The notes under the pieces: generated by a model
Told to the model about the DNA's origin: nothing
The model's input: the letters and a program-made list of their open reading frames with translations, nothing else
Databases searched by the model: none
Program-made: the position numbers and the translations under genes
Shown here: one piece after another, positions 1 to 7,100 of the stretch
Layout of the letters: every line of letters starts with the position of its first letter
How positions within the stretch are numbered: position 1 is the stretch's first letter
Source of the DNA: an uncultured Desulfovibrio sp.
GTDB taxonomy: Bacteria > Desulfobacterota > Desulfovibrionia > Desulfovibrionales > Desulfovibrionaceae
Assembly (NCBI RefSeq): GCF_910584445.1
Contig: NZ_CAJUBO010000019.1
Coordinates: 1 to 51,782 of the forward strand
Direction of reading: 5' to 3'
DNA: 51,782 nucleotides

Positions 1-95
1 GCCCAGTGACGCCGCCAGCGCAAAAAGGGCTGTTTTTGACGGATGATTGTGGCATTGCACAGGCTGCCACATCCCAAGCCAGCGGTCACATTAAT
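1..95 (+). repeat. Dispersed intergenic repeat, copy 1 (3' part only, cut by window edge)
   Basis: This is the right-hand part of a repeat found again at 4928-5205, 15743-16020, 36268-36570 and the far window edge. It contains the right arm of the large hairpin (GCCAGCGCAAAAA), the conserved core TTTTTGACGGATGATTGTGG and the small GTGGC/GCCAC hairpin. It ends near CATTAAT (89-95), followed by AGGTCCAGACC. The left part lies outside the window, so the upstream neighbour is unknown. I see no coding potential here. Confidence 0.85.
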
Positions 96-158
96 AGGTC
101 CAGACCCTAGCATCCCCGCTTCCGGCGCGCAAGCGCGGGCCGGACCGTCCCGCGCCGC

Positions 159-186
159 TTTACAACCCCGGGCAAGCGCGCATACT
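159..186 (+). promoter_or_regulatory. Possible sigma70-type promoter before the nitroreductase gene
   Basis: TTTACA (159-164) and CATACT (181-186) are separated by 16 bases, upstream of the start at 258. The -35 box matches the consensus at five of six positions and the -10 box at four of six. In DNA this GC-rich such a match is suggestive only. Confidence 0.3.
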
Positions 187-257
187 CTGCAACGACGGGA
201 TGCGTGCGGGATGCGGCCGCTTTCCGGCGGCATCCGCGCCCCTGAAGGAGAACTGCC

Positions 258-767
258 ATGGATGTTTTCGAAGCCCTCTTTACGCGCCGCAGTATCCGCA
301 AATACAGTGACGAAGACGTGAGCGACGCGGATGTGGAACTCCTGCTCAAGGCCGCCATGCTCGCCCCCAGCGCCATGAACGAACGCCCGTGGCACTTTGT
401 GGTGGTGCGCGAGGCCGCCGTGCGCGCGGCTCTTTCCGAAGCCACGCCCTATGTCAAAATGGCCGCGCACGCCCCGGTGGTGTTCGTGGTCTGTGGCGAC
501 CTGGACGACGACAAGGCCGGTGGCCGCTGGGTCCAGGACTGTTCCGCCGCCATCGAGAACCTGCTCATCGCGGCGCGCGGCAGGAACATCGGCACGGTCT
601 GGTGCGCGCTCCATCCCGATGCCGAACGCGTGGCAAATGTGCGCCGCATTCTGGGCATCCCCGAGCGGGTCGTGCCACTGGCGCTCGTCTGCGCCGGGCA
701 TCCCGCGCAGCCCTTTGCCGAGGCGGACAGATTCATGCCGGAGCGCATCCACCGCGAGCGCTGGTAG
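258..767 (+). CDS. Nitroreductase family protein (FMN-dependent)
   Basis: A 169-residue protein of the FMN-binding nitroreductase fold, a family that reduces nitro compounds, quinones or flavins with NAD(P)H. The N-terminal TRRSIRKY (about residues 9-16) and the APSAMNERPWHF segment (about 37-48) are the usual FMN-phosphate and isoalloxazine contact regions. The later GRNIGTVWC segment matches the second flavin-binding loop. The length is at the short end for the family, which is typical of the compact clostridial/deltaproteobacterial subgroup. A GAAGGAG ribosome site lies just upstream of the ATG. The gene stands alone, converging on the YbaK-like gene. The substrate cannot be deduced; it may simply be a flavin-dependent reductase. 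Confidence 0.9.
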   Translation: MDVFEALFTRRSIRKYSDEDVSDADVELLLKAAMLAPSAMNERPWHFVVVREAAVRAALSEATPYVKMAAHAPVVFVVCGDLDDDKAGGRWVQDCSAAIENLLIAARGRNIGTVWCALHPDAERVANVRRILGIPERVVPLALVCAGHPAQPFAEADRFMPERIHRERW

Positions 768-820
768 CCGGCAGCGCCGCGTCGTCCCAAACGGCGCAGG
801 CCCAGGCTGAGCTGCTGGTC

Positions 821-1309
821 TCAGTCGCGCGCCAGCTTCGCGAAAACCGCGCCGCAGGCGGTAGCGGCATCCCGGGGGGACAGCTCCAGCTGGACGCCGC
901 GCAGCCCCGCGCTGAGGAAAATGCGTTCCCGCATGAGGGCGCTCTCATCAATGAGGACGGGATAGGCCTTTTTGGCCGCCAGCGGTGAACAGCCGCCGCG
1001 CATATAGCCTGTCAGCGGCCGCACCTCCGCCAGAGGGACCAGCGCCGCGTGGCGGCTCCCGCAGGCGGCCGCCAGCGCCCGGGGGTCCAGCTCGGCGCAG
1101 GCCGGGATGCAGGCCATGATGACGCCCGCGCGGTCAGCGCGGGCCACCAGGGTCTTGAAGACCATGGCAGGGTCCACCCCCAGACGGGCCGCCACGGTCA
1201 GGGCAGAAAGGTCACTTTCGTCCACCGCGACCCGATGCAGGACATAGGGGATGCCCTGTCGGTCAAGCAGGCGGGCGGCATTGGTCTTGGCGATCTTTTC
1301 GTGCGGCAT
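821..1309 (-). CDS. ybaK: YbaK/EbsC-type Cys-tRNA(Pro) deacylase
   Basis: A 162-residue protein of the YbaK/prolyl-tRNA editing domain superfamily. YbaK hydrolyses Cys-tRNA(Pro), which prolyl-tRNA synthetase forms by mistake. Family features are the N-terminal KTNAARLLDRQGIPY, a central VFKTLVARAD strand with the conserved lysine, and the glycine-rich RPLTGYMRGGCSPL segment (family pattern GY..GG.sP), followed by a DESAL segment. I chose the ATG at 1309 because an AGGA site precedes it and the protein then begins at the usual MPHEKIAKTNA. An upstream in-frame extension to 1387 has no family similarity. The gene lies 113 bases downstream of the Smr gene on the same strand and may be co-transcribed with it. 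Confidence 0.88.
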   Translation of the reverse strand: MPHEKIAKTNAARLLDRQGIPYVLHRVAVDESDLSALTVAARLGVDPAMVFKTLVARADRAGVIMACIPACAELDPRALAAACGSRHAALVPLAEVRPLTGYMRGGCSPLAAKKAYPVLIDESALMRERIFLSAGLRGVQLELSPRDAATACGAVFAKLARD

Positions 1310-1422
1310 CGGCGATCCTGAAGGCTTTGGTATGCGTTTGGCTGATGACGCCTGTGCTGTGGAGGGAATGCCGGAATCCTCCGTCAAAGACAGCCCTGCG
1401 ATGCCCGCGCCAGGGGCAGGCG

Positions 1423-2370
1423 TTACACGAGGTCCGCATCCATGGGCAGGCGTTCCCAGCAGATGCGTCCCTTTTTCCGGAACTTGCGGAGCAGGACATA
1501 GACGCTGCCCGGGCCGCCGTCATGCGGCCGGGCCGTGCAGAACGCCAGCACCACGCGCTTGAACGGCTCCTGCGTGAGCCAGAGCTGGAGTTTTTCGCGC
1601 AGGACGGCCTGCCCCTGCGGAGAATTGCGCCCGCGCCCCGGCACGATCAGCACCACGCGCAGGCTCCTGTACCAGGCGCCGCGCATGAAATCCCGCAGCG
1701 CCCCGAACGCCTGGACCGCATTCAGCCCGTGCAGGTCAAGATGGGCCTCGGGACTCAGGGCGCCGGAGCGCAGCCGCCCCATGATGAGCGGGTCCAGCCC
1801 GACCACATGGCCCTCCAGATACTCATCGGAAAAGGAGACCGCAAATTCCAGGGTCCCTTCCATGAGTTCCCGGAAGCTGAGTTCGCTCCCCGGCGGGGGC
1901 GTCGCCGTTTCCGCCACGGGCGCCACCTCGCGTCCCCTGCCCGCCAGGGGACGGGCATCGCCCATGGCCCGCAAAAAGGCCGCGCTTTCGGCATCCGGCT
2001 CAGGCTCCGGCACGGGCGGCTCCACCTCCGCCTTCGCGCCTGTTCCAGGGGTGGCGGCTTCCTCCGTCCCCGCGCCGCGTCCCGCGGCTCCCCGGCCGTG
2101 CCGCCGTTTCTTCCGGCTTGCGACGCTGTCCAGCGGGCAGGAGTCGGAAAGGGGAAAACCGCCTGTCTTCCGTGGACCCGCGGGAACGACGCGCCGCATG
2201 GCCGCCAGGAAGAGTTCGGCCTCCCCGGCGTCCGCCGCGTCGGCCGCGCGCGGGGGGACCGAAGGCCGCGCCGCGGGCACGTCTCCCTTCCCGGAGCGGC
2301 GTCCCGCGGGAAAGCGCTTCGCGTCCAGCTGCCGGAAGGGATTGTCGGAAAAGGCGTCGGGTTCGGACAT
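1423..2370 (-). CDS. Smr-domain protein
   Basis: A 315-residue protein with a C-terminal Smr (small MutS-related) domain, found alone or fused to MutS2 and associated with nucleic-acid nicking or ribosome rescue. The domain spans roughly residues 200-305. It shows LDLHGLN (the conserved DLHG), VLIVPGRGRNS (the GrG loop) and AFCTARPHDGGPGSVYV (the A...HGG.G signature, with D in place of an interior residue). The N-terminal 190 residues are low-complexity, rich in Ala, Arg and Pro, and probably disordered. Start: two adjacent ATGs follow a GGAGG, and the second (2370) has the better spacing. A terminator at 2391-2416 would lie inside a longer reading frame, which supports the short form. Confidence 0.85.
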   Translation of the reverse strand: MSEPDAFSDNPFRQLDAKRFPAGRRSGKGDVPAARPSVPPRAADAADAGEAELFLAAMRRVVPAGPRKTGGFPLSDSCPLDSVASRKKRRHGRGAAGRGAGTEEAATPGTGAKAEVEPPVPEPEPDAESAAFLRAMGDARPLAGRGREVAPVAETATPPPGSELSFRELMEGTLEFAVSFSDEYLEGHVVGLDPLIMGRLRSGALSPEAHLDLHGLNAVQAFGALRDFMRGAWYRSLRVVLIVPGRGRNSPQGQAVLREKLQLWLTQEPFKRVVLAFCTARPHDGGPGSVYVLLRKFRKKGRICWERLPMDADLV

Positions 2371-2390
2371 CATGCCTCCATGCCGCCATG

Positions 2391-2416
2391 AAAAAAGCCG
2401 CGGCACTGCCACGGCT
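2391..2416 (-). terminator. Intrinsic terminator after secG
   Basis: Read on the minus strand, AGCCGTGGC and GCCGCGGCT form a 9-bp stem (one G-U pair) around the 3-base loop AGT, followed directly by a run of six T. It begins 24 bases past the secG stop and ends just before the Smr gene, so it should separate rimI-tpiA-secG from the genes downstream. Confidence 0.85.
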
Positions 2417-2439
2417 TGCAAAAGGCGGAAAGGTCGGGC

Positions 2440-2874
2440 CTAGGGATTTTGCGGGGCCTGGGGCGTCGGCGCGCCGCCGGCGGGCGCCGGAGCGGGCGTG
2501 GCCGTGGCACCGGACGCGGGCGCGTCCGCGGGAGCCGCTTTCTGGGCCGGGGCGTTTTCCGGGGCCGGAGCGGCACTCTGTGCCGGGGCTTTGGCCGGGA
2601 CCTGCGGCTCTTCGATCTTCACATTGAGGATGGTGGACTCGCTGCTGGGGCGCGAACTCGTCACATAGGTATAGCTCAGGGACGTGATGACGAAGATGAC
2701 GGCCATGAGCGTCGTGAGCTTGGCGAGGATGCCGCCCGCCCCGCTGCTGCCGAAGACCGAGGTGTTGCCGCCGCCGAAAATGACGCCCATGCCCTCCTTG
2801 CCCGACTGGAGCAGGATAAGGATGACAAGCAGGACGCAGACGATGATATGGAGTGTGAGAATGAGGCTCTGCAC
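2440..2874 (-). CDS. secG: Preprotein translocase subunit SecG
   Basis: A 144-residue protein with two transmembrane helices, SecG of the SecYEG translocon in the inner membrane. The first helix (about residues 2-22) is followed by LLQSGKEGMGVIFGG, the cytoplasmic loop diagnostic for SecG, then SVFGSSGAGG and the second helix (about 50-68). The C-terminal 60 residues are an Ala/Pro-rich tail, common in Desulfovibrio SecG and probably disordered. I chose the GTG at 2874 because GGAGG lies five bases upstream and the protein then begins directly at the first helix. The ATG at 2919 would add a charged, non-family extension. The gene follows tpiA, a frequent pairing in bacteria. Confidence 0.93.
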   Translation of the reverse strand: MQSLILTLHIIVCVLLVILILLQSGKEGMGVIFGGGNTSVFGSSGAGGILAKLTTLMAVIFVITSLSYTYVTSSRPSSESTILNVKIEEPQVPAKAPAQSAAPAPENAPAQKAAPADAPASGATATPAPAPAGGAPTPQAPQNP

Positions 2875-2958
2875 AAAATCCTCCCGGCCTCCGGCATGCC
2901 CGCGCTCCGCGGGGGCCATGCCGCGGGGCGTCGTTTTTCCCCGCGCGCTCCGCGCGGA

Positions 2959-3723
2959 TCACGCGCCCAGGATCTGGAGAAAGCTCTTGGCTTCCAAAGA
3001 AGCGCCTCCTACCAGAAGACCATCCACGTTGTCAAGGTCCACAAGGGCGCCGGCATTGTCCGGCTTGACGCTGCCGCCGTAAAGGATGGGCAGTTCCCGG
3101 GCTGTGGCGCCCAGGATCTCCGCAAGGATGCCCCGGGTGACCGCGTGCGCGTCGAGCACTTCCGCGGGTCCGGCCACCCTGCCCGTGCCGATGGCCCACA
3201 CAGGCTCATAGGCAATGGCGAAGTTCCCCGCAAGCTGCGCGCGCGCATCGGCGGCGAGCGGCTCAAGGGCGCTCCTGAGCTGGCGGCCGAGCACCTCGCC
3301 GAGGCGCCCCGCCTCACGCTCTTCCAGGGTCTCGCCCACGCAGAGCATGACCTTGAAGCCCTTTTCCAGGCCATAGGCCGTCTTGCGGGCCACCAGGGCG
3401 TCCGTCTCGCCAAAGACGTGCCGGCGCTCGGAATGCCCGGTGAGCAGCCATTGCGCCCCGGCGTCGCGCAGCATCGCCGGCGAGATCTCGCCGGTGAAGG
3501 CCCCCTGTTCCTCGGGGTAGAAATTCTGGCCGCCCACGGCCAGACCGTCCACGCCGGCCACCGCGTCGGCCACCACGGCAATATCGGTGAACGGGGCAAA
3601 AACCACGGCCAGCCGGCCCTTCGGCGTGCCCGTCCGCAGGGCGAGCGCCAGCTCGGCTGCGGTCTGCGCCGCTTGCGGGCGGGTCTTGAACATCTTCCAG
3701 TTGGCGGCGATGATCTTCTGCAT
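2959..3723 (-). CDS. tpiA: Triose-phosphate isomerase
   Basis: A 254-residue cytoplasmic TIM-barrel enzyme that interconverts dihydroxyacetone phosphate and glyceraldehyde 3-phosphate in glycolysis and gluconeogenesis. Visible active-site elements are N8 and K10 in AANWKM, the catalytic histidine in GHSERR, the glutamate in AYEPVWAIGTG with the mobile phosphate loop just after it, and the phosphate-binding GGSVKPDN near the C-terminus. Full family length. The ATG at 3723 gives the standard N-terminus and is preceded by GGAGAG. The gene lies 37 bases after rimI and 84 bases before secG, so the three probably share a transcript. Confidence 0.97.
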   Translation of the reverse strand: MQKIIAANWKMFKTRPQAAQTAAELALALRTGTPKGRLAVVFAPFTDIAVVADAVAGVDGLAVGGQNFYPEEQGAFTGEISPAMLRDAGAQWLLTGHSERRHVFGETDALVARKTAYGLEKGFKVMLCVGETLEEREAGRLGEVLGRQLRSALEPLAADARAQLAGNFAIAYEPVWAIGTGRVAGPAEVLDAHAVTRGILAEILGATARELPILYGGSVKPDNAGALVDLDNVDGLLVGGASLEAKSFLQILGA

Positions 3724-3760
3724 GGGACTCTCCTTTGTGACCGGGTGCGGCACCCGCGCC

Positions 3761-4315
3761 TCAGCGGGGGGAGCGGGCCGGCAGCCCCGCAAGTGGACAC
3801 TCGAGGACAAGGGCATCCTCGCCCGTATCGGCATAATACCGGCGGCGGCGTCCCACCTGGACGAAACCGCTGCCCGCATAGAGGGCAATGGCCGCGCCGT
3901 TGCCCTCGCGTACTTCGAGAATCGCTTTTTGCATACCCATTTTGCGCCCGGCTTGCAAGGCCAGTAGCAGCAGACGGCGCCCGCAGCCCTGGCGGCGCGC
4001 GGCCGGTTCCACCGCCAGGTTGAGTATTTCCAGTTCCCCGCAAGGAGCGTAGGATGCCCCCGCCGGCGCCCCCGCATGGTAGAGGGAGATATAGGCCACC
4101 AGCCGCGCGGCGCCGTACAGCCCGAAGGCCGCGAAGGCCGGCTGCGCGAAGGCCGCGCGGCACTGTTCCTCGTTCCAGGGCATGGAGAAGCAGCGGCGCT
4201 CCAAGGCCCACACGTCATGGGCGCATTCCGCGTCCAGGCGCCGCGCCGCAAGCCCGGCGGCCGAAGCCGGGGCGCGCGCGTCCTTTTCATCCGGTGCAGG
4301 AGGCACGATGCCCAT
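3761..4315 (-). CDS. rimI: Ribosomal-protein-alanine N-acetyltransferase RimI
   Basis: A 184-residue GNAT-fold acetyltransferase. RimI acetylates the N-terminal alanine of ribosomal protein S18. The acetyl-CoA loop is RRQGCGRRLL (R/Q-x-x-G-x-G), preceded by EILNLAVEP. The C-terminal YYADTGEDALVLE matches the typical RimI ending (YY...EDA). About 25 N-terminal residues precede the GNAT core, longer than in E. coli RimI, so a later non-ATG start is possible. The chosen ATG at 4315 follows GGGGAAGGT. It overlaps the start of the divergent NUDIX-like gene by 8 bases, so the two 5' ends are interlocked. Confidence 0.87.
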   Translation of the reverse strand: MGIVPPAPDEKDARAPASAAGLAARRLDAECAHDVWALERRCFSMPWNEEQCRAAFAQPAFAAFGLYGAARLVAYISLYHAGAPAGASYAPCGELEILNLAVEPAARRQGCGRRLLLLALQAGRKMGMQKAILEVREGNGAAIALYAGSGFVQVGRRRRYYADTGEDALVLECPLAGLPARSPR

Positions 4316-4850
4316 ACCTTCCCCTAACCTCCATGCCGCGCCCCCCGGGGAGATCTCCGGGACGCTCAGAGAAGTGGTGGACGAATCCGACAGGCCCTTC
4401 TGCCTCATGCCCGAGGCGCTTGTCCTGCGTCAGGGGCTGCGCCACCGCGCCGTGGCCCTGCTCCTGCGCGACCCGGCGGGGCACGCGCTCCTGCGGACGC
4501 ATCCCCGGAACGGCTGGGGCTTTTCCTCCCTGGCGCTGCCCCGCGCCAGGGAGTCCGCCGAGGACTGCTGCCGCAGACTCCTCGTGACGGACTGGGACCT
4601 CGGCACGGCGACGCCGCGCCTCCTGCGCCGCGCGGATGCCTGCGCGGAGACCGGCATGGCCTTCCTGACGCTCTTCGAGGCGCGCGTTTCCGCCGCCACC
4701 GCGCGGATGCTCGCCGCCCCCGGCGCCATCATGCCCGAGGGCCTGCCGCTGCCGGACGCCATCGAACTGGCGGGACTGGCGCGTCAGGAGGAGCCTCTCC
4801 TCTCGCCGCTGCTGCGTCACGCCGTGCGTTCCGGCTGGCTGGAACGATGA
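4308..4850 (+). CDS. NUDIX-fold-like protein without a recognisable NUDIX box
   Basis: A 180-residue protein. The segment LRHRAVALLLRDPAGHALLRT is what the first strands of a NUDIX hydrolase look like, and PRNGWGFSSLALPRARESAEDCCRRLL occupies the place of the W.lPgG...gE...aa.REl.EE segment. The glycine and all the metal-binding glutamates of the NUDIX box (GX5EX7REUXEEXGU) are absent, so pyrophosphohydrolase activity is unlikely. The protein may bind a nucleotide or be a remnant under weak selection. GGAGG lies four bases before the ATG at 4308. It is transcribed away from rimI, with an 8-base overlap at the starts, and is followed by repeat copy 2. NUDIX relatedness is my inference from pattern only. 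Confidence 0.65.
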   Translation: MPIPSPNLHAAPPGEISGTLREVVDESDRPFCLMPEALVLRQGLRHRAVALLLRDPAGHALLRTHPRNGWGFSSLALPRARESAEDCCRRLLVTDWDLGTATPRLLRRADACAETGMAFLTLFEARVSAATARMLAAPGAIMPEGLPLPDAIELAGLARQEEPLLSPLLRHAVRSGWLER

Positions 4851-4927
4851 ACCCCGGGGCCTCCCGCCCCCCCGCGCCGGTCGCGCGCCCGGGAGGATAC
4901 GCCGCAACGGACCGGCCAGACCCAGAC

Positions 4928-5205
4928 CTCATGAGAAAATACGGTTTTTGTTTTTGACGGTAAAAAGGGAGATTTTTCCGCTCGCCGCCCTTGGCTCCGC
5001 TTCGGGCGGGGCTGTCGCCACAAGAATCCTAAAAAATAAGATTTTTTTGCGCCAGCAAGGAAATGGGCGATTTTGGGAGGGAGTGTACTCATGTACATGA
5101 CCGACAAAAATCGCACAGTGACACAGCTGGCGCAAAAAAGGCTGTTTTTGACGGATAATTGTGGCAGAACACAACCAGCAATCCCCCTAACCAACGGCGC
5201 ATAAT
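4928..5205 (+). repeat. Dispersed intergenic repeat, copy 2 (complete)
   Basis: This copy fills the 366-base gap between the convergent NUDIX-like and inositol phosphatase genes. From left to right: a boundary resembling CAGACCTCAT; a GC hairpin CCGCCC (4985-4990) / GGGCGG (5004-5009) with loop 4991-5003 in orientation A; then a large nested hairpin. Its outer arms are TTTTTTGCGCCAGC (5043-5056) and GCTGGCGCAAAAAA (5126-5139), a perfect 14-base match. The middle arms are GCGATTTT (5067-5074) and AAAATCGC (5107-5114). The inner arms are TGTAC (5084-5088) and GTACA (5093-5097). The right end holds the TTTTTGACGGATAATTGTGG core and ends near CATAAT. Short minus-strand frames cross it but are broken differently in other copies. 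Confidence 0.92.
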
Positions 5206-5216
5206 AGGGCCTTACT

Positions 5217-6041
5217 TTAGGCTCCGCCGGCGGTCGGACCCAGCAGCTCCGTCATGGCCGGATGGAGCCTGCCGTTGGTGGCGAGCAGGGCATCGCCGAA
5301 GCGGAACGGCGCGCCGTCAAGCCCGCTGACCCTGCCGCCCGCCTCTTCCACCAGGAGCCAGCCGGCGGCAAGATCCCAGGGCTTGAGCCACTCCTCGTAA
5401 AAGACATCCAGCCTGCCGCAGGCCACAAAGGCAAGGTCCAGAGCGGCCGAACCCAGGCGCCGCATGCCCTGCGTGGCGGGCAGCACACGCCGCAGCCGTT
5501 CCAGGATCACGGGCAGCCTCCCCTCCAGTTCATAGGGAAACCCCGTACACGCCAGCGCATCCTGGAGCGCGGCCGCGCCGGACACGGTCACGCGCCGCCC
5601 GTTGAGAAAGGCGCCGCTCCCCCGCGCCGCCCAGAAACATTCGCCGTCCGAGCCGAGCATGGGCGCGTTGACCACGCCCAGCCGGACCTCTCCGGCGGCC
5701 CACAGGGCCACCGAGGTGCTCACCTGCGGAATGCGGTGGACAAAGTTGGTGGTGCCATCTACGGGGTCAATGATCCAGCACGGGCCGTCCCCCGCGCCGG
5801 GCATGGCCGCGCCGCCGCTTTCCTCGGCAAGAAAGGCGGCGCCGGGCAGAAGCGGCGCGAGACGTTCCTTGAGGAACGCCTCCACCGCAAGGTCCGTTTC
5901 CGTGACCAGATCCACGGCGCCCTTGTGCCGCACATGGCTCGGGGCGTCCCAGTGCCGCCGCACGATGGCGCCGCTCTCGCGCACCACCCGCACGCAGGAC
6001 TCAAGCAGCGCGGCCGCGTCCCGGCCGTCAGGTCCTTCCAT
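5217..6041 (-). CDS. suhB: Inositol-1-monophosphatase family protein
   Basis: A 274-residue Mg2+-dependent, Li+-sensitive phosphatase of the inositol monophosphatase/SuhB family. The metal-binding motifs are visible in order: DLVTETD, the FLAEESGG glutamate, IIDPVDGTTNFVH (D-P-x-D-G-T) and the C-terminal KPWDLAAGWLLVEEAGG (WD..AG...EAGG). The substrate could be inositol phosphate or another sugar phosphate, and SuhB itself also has a transcription-related role in E. coli. I chose the ATG at 6041 because GGGAG precedes it and it avoids overlap with the MreB-like gene; an upstream ATG would overlap that gene. It is the last gene of a three-gene minus-strand group (GAF protein, MreB-like, this gene). 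Confidence 0.9.
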   Translation of the reverse strand: MEGPDGRDAAALLESCVRVVRESGAIVRRHWDAPSHVRHKGAVDLVTETDLAVEAFLKERLAPLLPGAAFLAEESGGAAMPGAGDGPCWIIDPVDGTTNFVHRIPQVSTSVALWAAGEVRLGVVNAPMLGSDGECFWAARGSGAFLNGRRVTVSGAAALQDALACTGFPYELEGRLPVILERLRRVLPATQGMRRLGSAALDLAFVACGRLDVFYEEWLKPWDLAAGWLLVEEAGGRVSGLDGAPFRFGDALLATNGRLHPAMTELLGPTAGGA

Positions 6042-6072
6042 GCCGTCTCCCGTCGGTTTCACGTCGATCACG

Positions 6073-7098
6073 TCAGTTGATAAAGATGGAATGGCAGGCC
6101 CTGCGGTCATTCATGGCCCTGGCGGTGCCGCGCAGGACGGTGGTGAGAGGGTCGGCATCCACAAAGACGCGCAGCCGCGTCTCGCGGGCGAGATACTGGT
6201 CCAGCCCCTTGAGGAGCGCCCCGCCCCCGGCCAGGAGCATGCCGTTACGGCCCACATCGGCGGCGAGTTCCGGCGGCGTGGTTTCCAGCGCGCGCAGCAC
6301 CGCGTCGCGGATGGCCTGGAGCGGCTCGGCCAGCGCCTCGCGGATATGGCCCTCGCTCACGGTGACGGTCCTGGGCCGGCCGAGCACAAGGTCCTTGCCC
6401 GAGACTTCCAGAGCCGGAGCGTCCGGCTGCGGCCACGCCGAACCGAGGAGCATCTTGACGTTCTCGGCGGTGTTCTCGCCGACCTCCAGACGGAAAACCT
6501 CGCGCAGGTAGCGCTGCACCGCGTGGGTCATGGCATCGCCGGCCACGCGCACGGACTGCGCCGCCGCCACGCCGCCCAGGGAAATGACCGCCACCTCGCT
6601 GGTGCCGCCGCCGATATCGAGCACCATGTTGCCCACAGGCTCCCGGATGGGCAGGTCCGCGCCCAGGGCCGCCGCCATGGGTTCCTCCACCAGGGCGATG
6701 TCCTCCGCGCCCGCCATCTGCGCCGCGTCGATGACGGCGCGCTTCTCCACCTGGGTGACGCCCGAGGGCACGCAGATGACCATGGAGGGCCTGAGCAGCC
6801 GCCGGCCCTCAATGGCCTTGCGGACAAAATGGGAAATCATGGCGCGGGTCACGTCGAAATCCGCAATGACGCCGTTCTTCATGGGCCGCACGACGCGGAT
6901 GGCCGCGGGCGCGCGCCCCAGGTAGCCGCGCGCCTGCGTCCCCACGGCAAGGGGGGCGCCGCTGCGCGCATCCACGGCCACCACCGAAGGCTCGTTGACG
7001 ACGATGCCGTGTTTCCTGGTCTGGAGCAGGGTATTGGCCGTGCCCAGGTCCATGGCGATGTCCGTGGCGAACAGCCGCAAAAGACGGCGCGGGAGCAT
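6073..7098 (-). CDS. mreB: MreB-like bacterial actin
   Basis: A 341-residue protein of the MreB/actin family, which polymerises under the membrane and guides cell-wall synthesis. Nucleotide-binding motifs: AMDLGTANTLL (phosphate 1, about 15-25), VLDIGGGTSEVAVISLGG (phosphate 2) and MLLAGGGALLKGLDQYL (adenosine). The KNGVIADFDVTRAMISHF segment is highly typical of MreB. The first ATG lies two bases after the GAF-protein stop, implying coupled translation. No mreC, mreD or rod genes follow, so this could be a second MreB paralogue rather than the main cell-shape gene. Its pairing with a sensor-like GAF protein is unusual and may be regulatory. Confidence 0.93.
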   Translation of the reverse strand: MLPRRLLRLFATDIAMDLGTANTLLQTRKHGIVVNEPSVVAVDARSGAPLAVGTQARGYLGRAPAAIRVVRPMKNGVIADFDVTRAMISHFVRKAIEGRRLLRPSMVICVPSGVTQVEKRAVIDAAQMAGAEDIALVEEPMAAALGADLPIREPVGNMVLDIGGGTSEVAVISLGGVAAAQSVRVAGDAMTHAVQRYLREVFRLEVGENTAENVKMLLGSAWPQPDAPALEVSGKDLVLGRPRTVTVSEGHIREALAEPLQAIRDAVLRALETTPPELAADVGRNGMLLAGGGALLKGLDQYLARETRLRVFVDADPLTTVLRGTARAMNDRRACHSIFIN

Positions 7099-7100
7099 GG

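Noticed and set aside
5043..5139. The repeat as a pair of ordinary intrinsic terminators
   Set aside because: The T-run lies before the left arm and the A-run after the right arm, the reverse of a terminator on either strand. A role at convergent 3' ends is still possible but not by the classical mechanism.
4929..5174. Small minus-strand proteins of about 76-94 residues encoded by the repeat copies, similar to one another
   Set aside because: Two different frames are open over the same region, a one-base difference in the G run (copy 2 against copy 4) shifts the frame, and the nested stems with paired changes explain the conservation better. Spurious gene calls are likely in annotated genomes.
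4928..5205. The repeats as CRISPR or integron attC sites
   Set aside because: There is no short-repeat/spacer periodicity, no cas or integrase gene, and copies are 10-20 kb apart.
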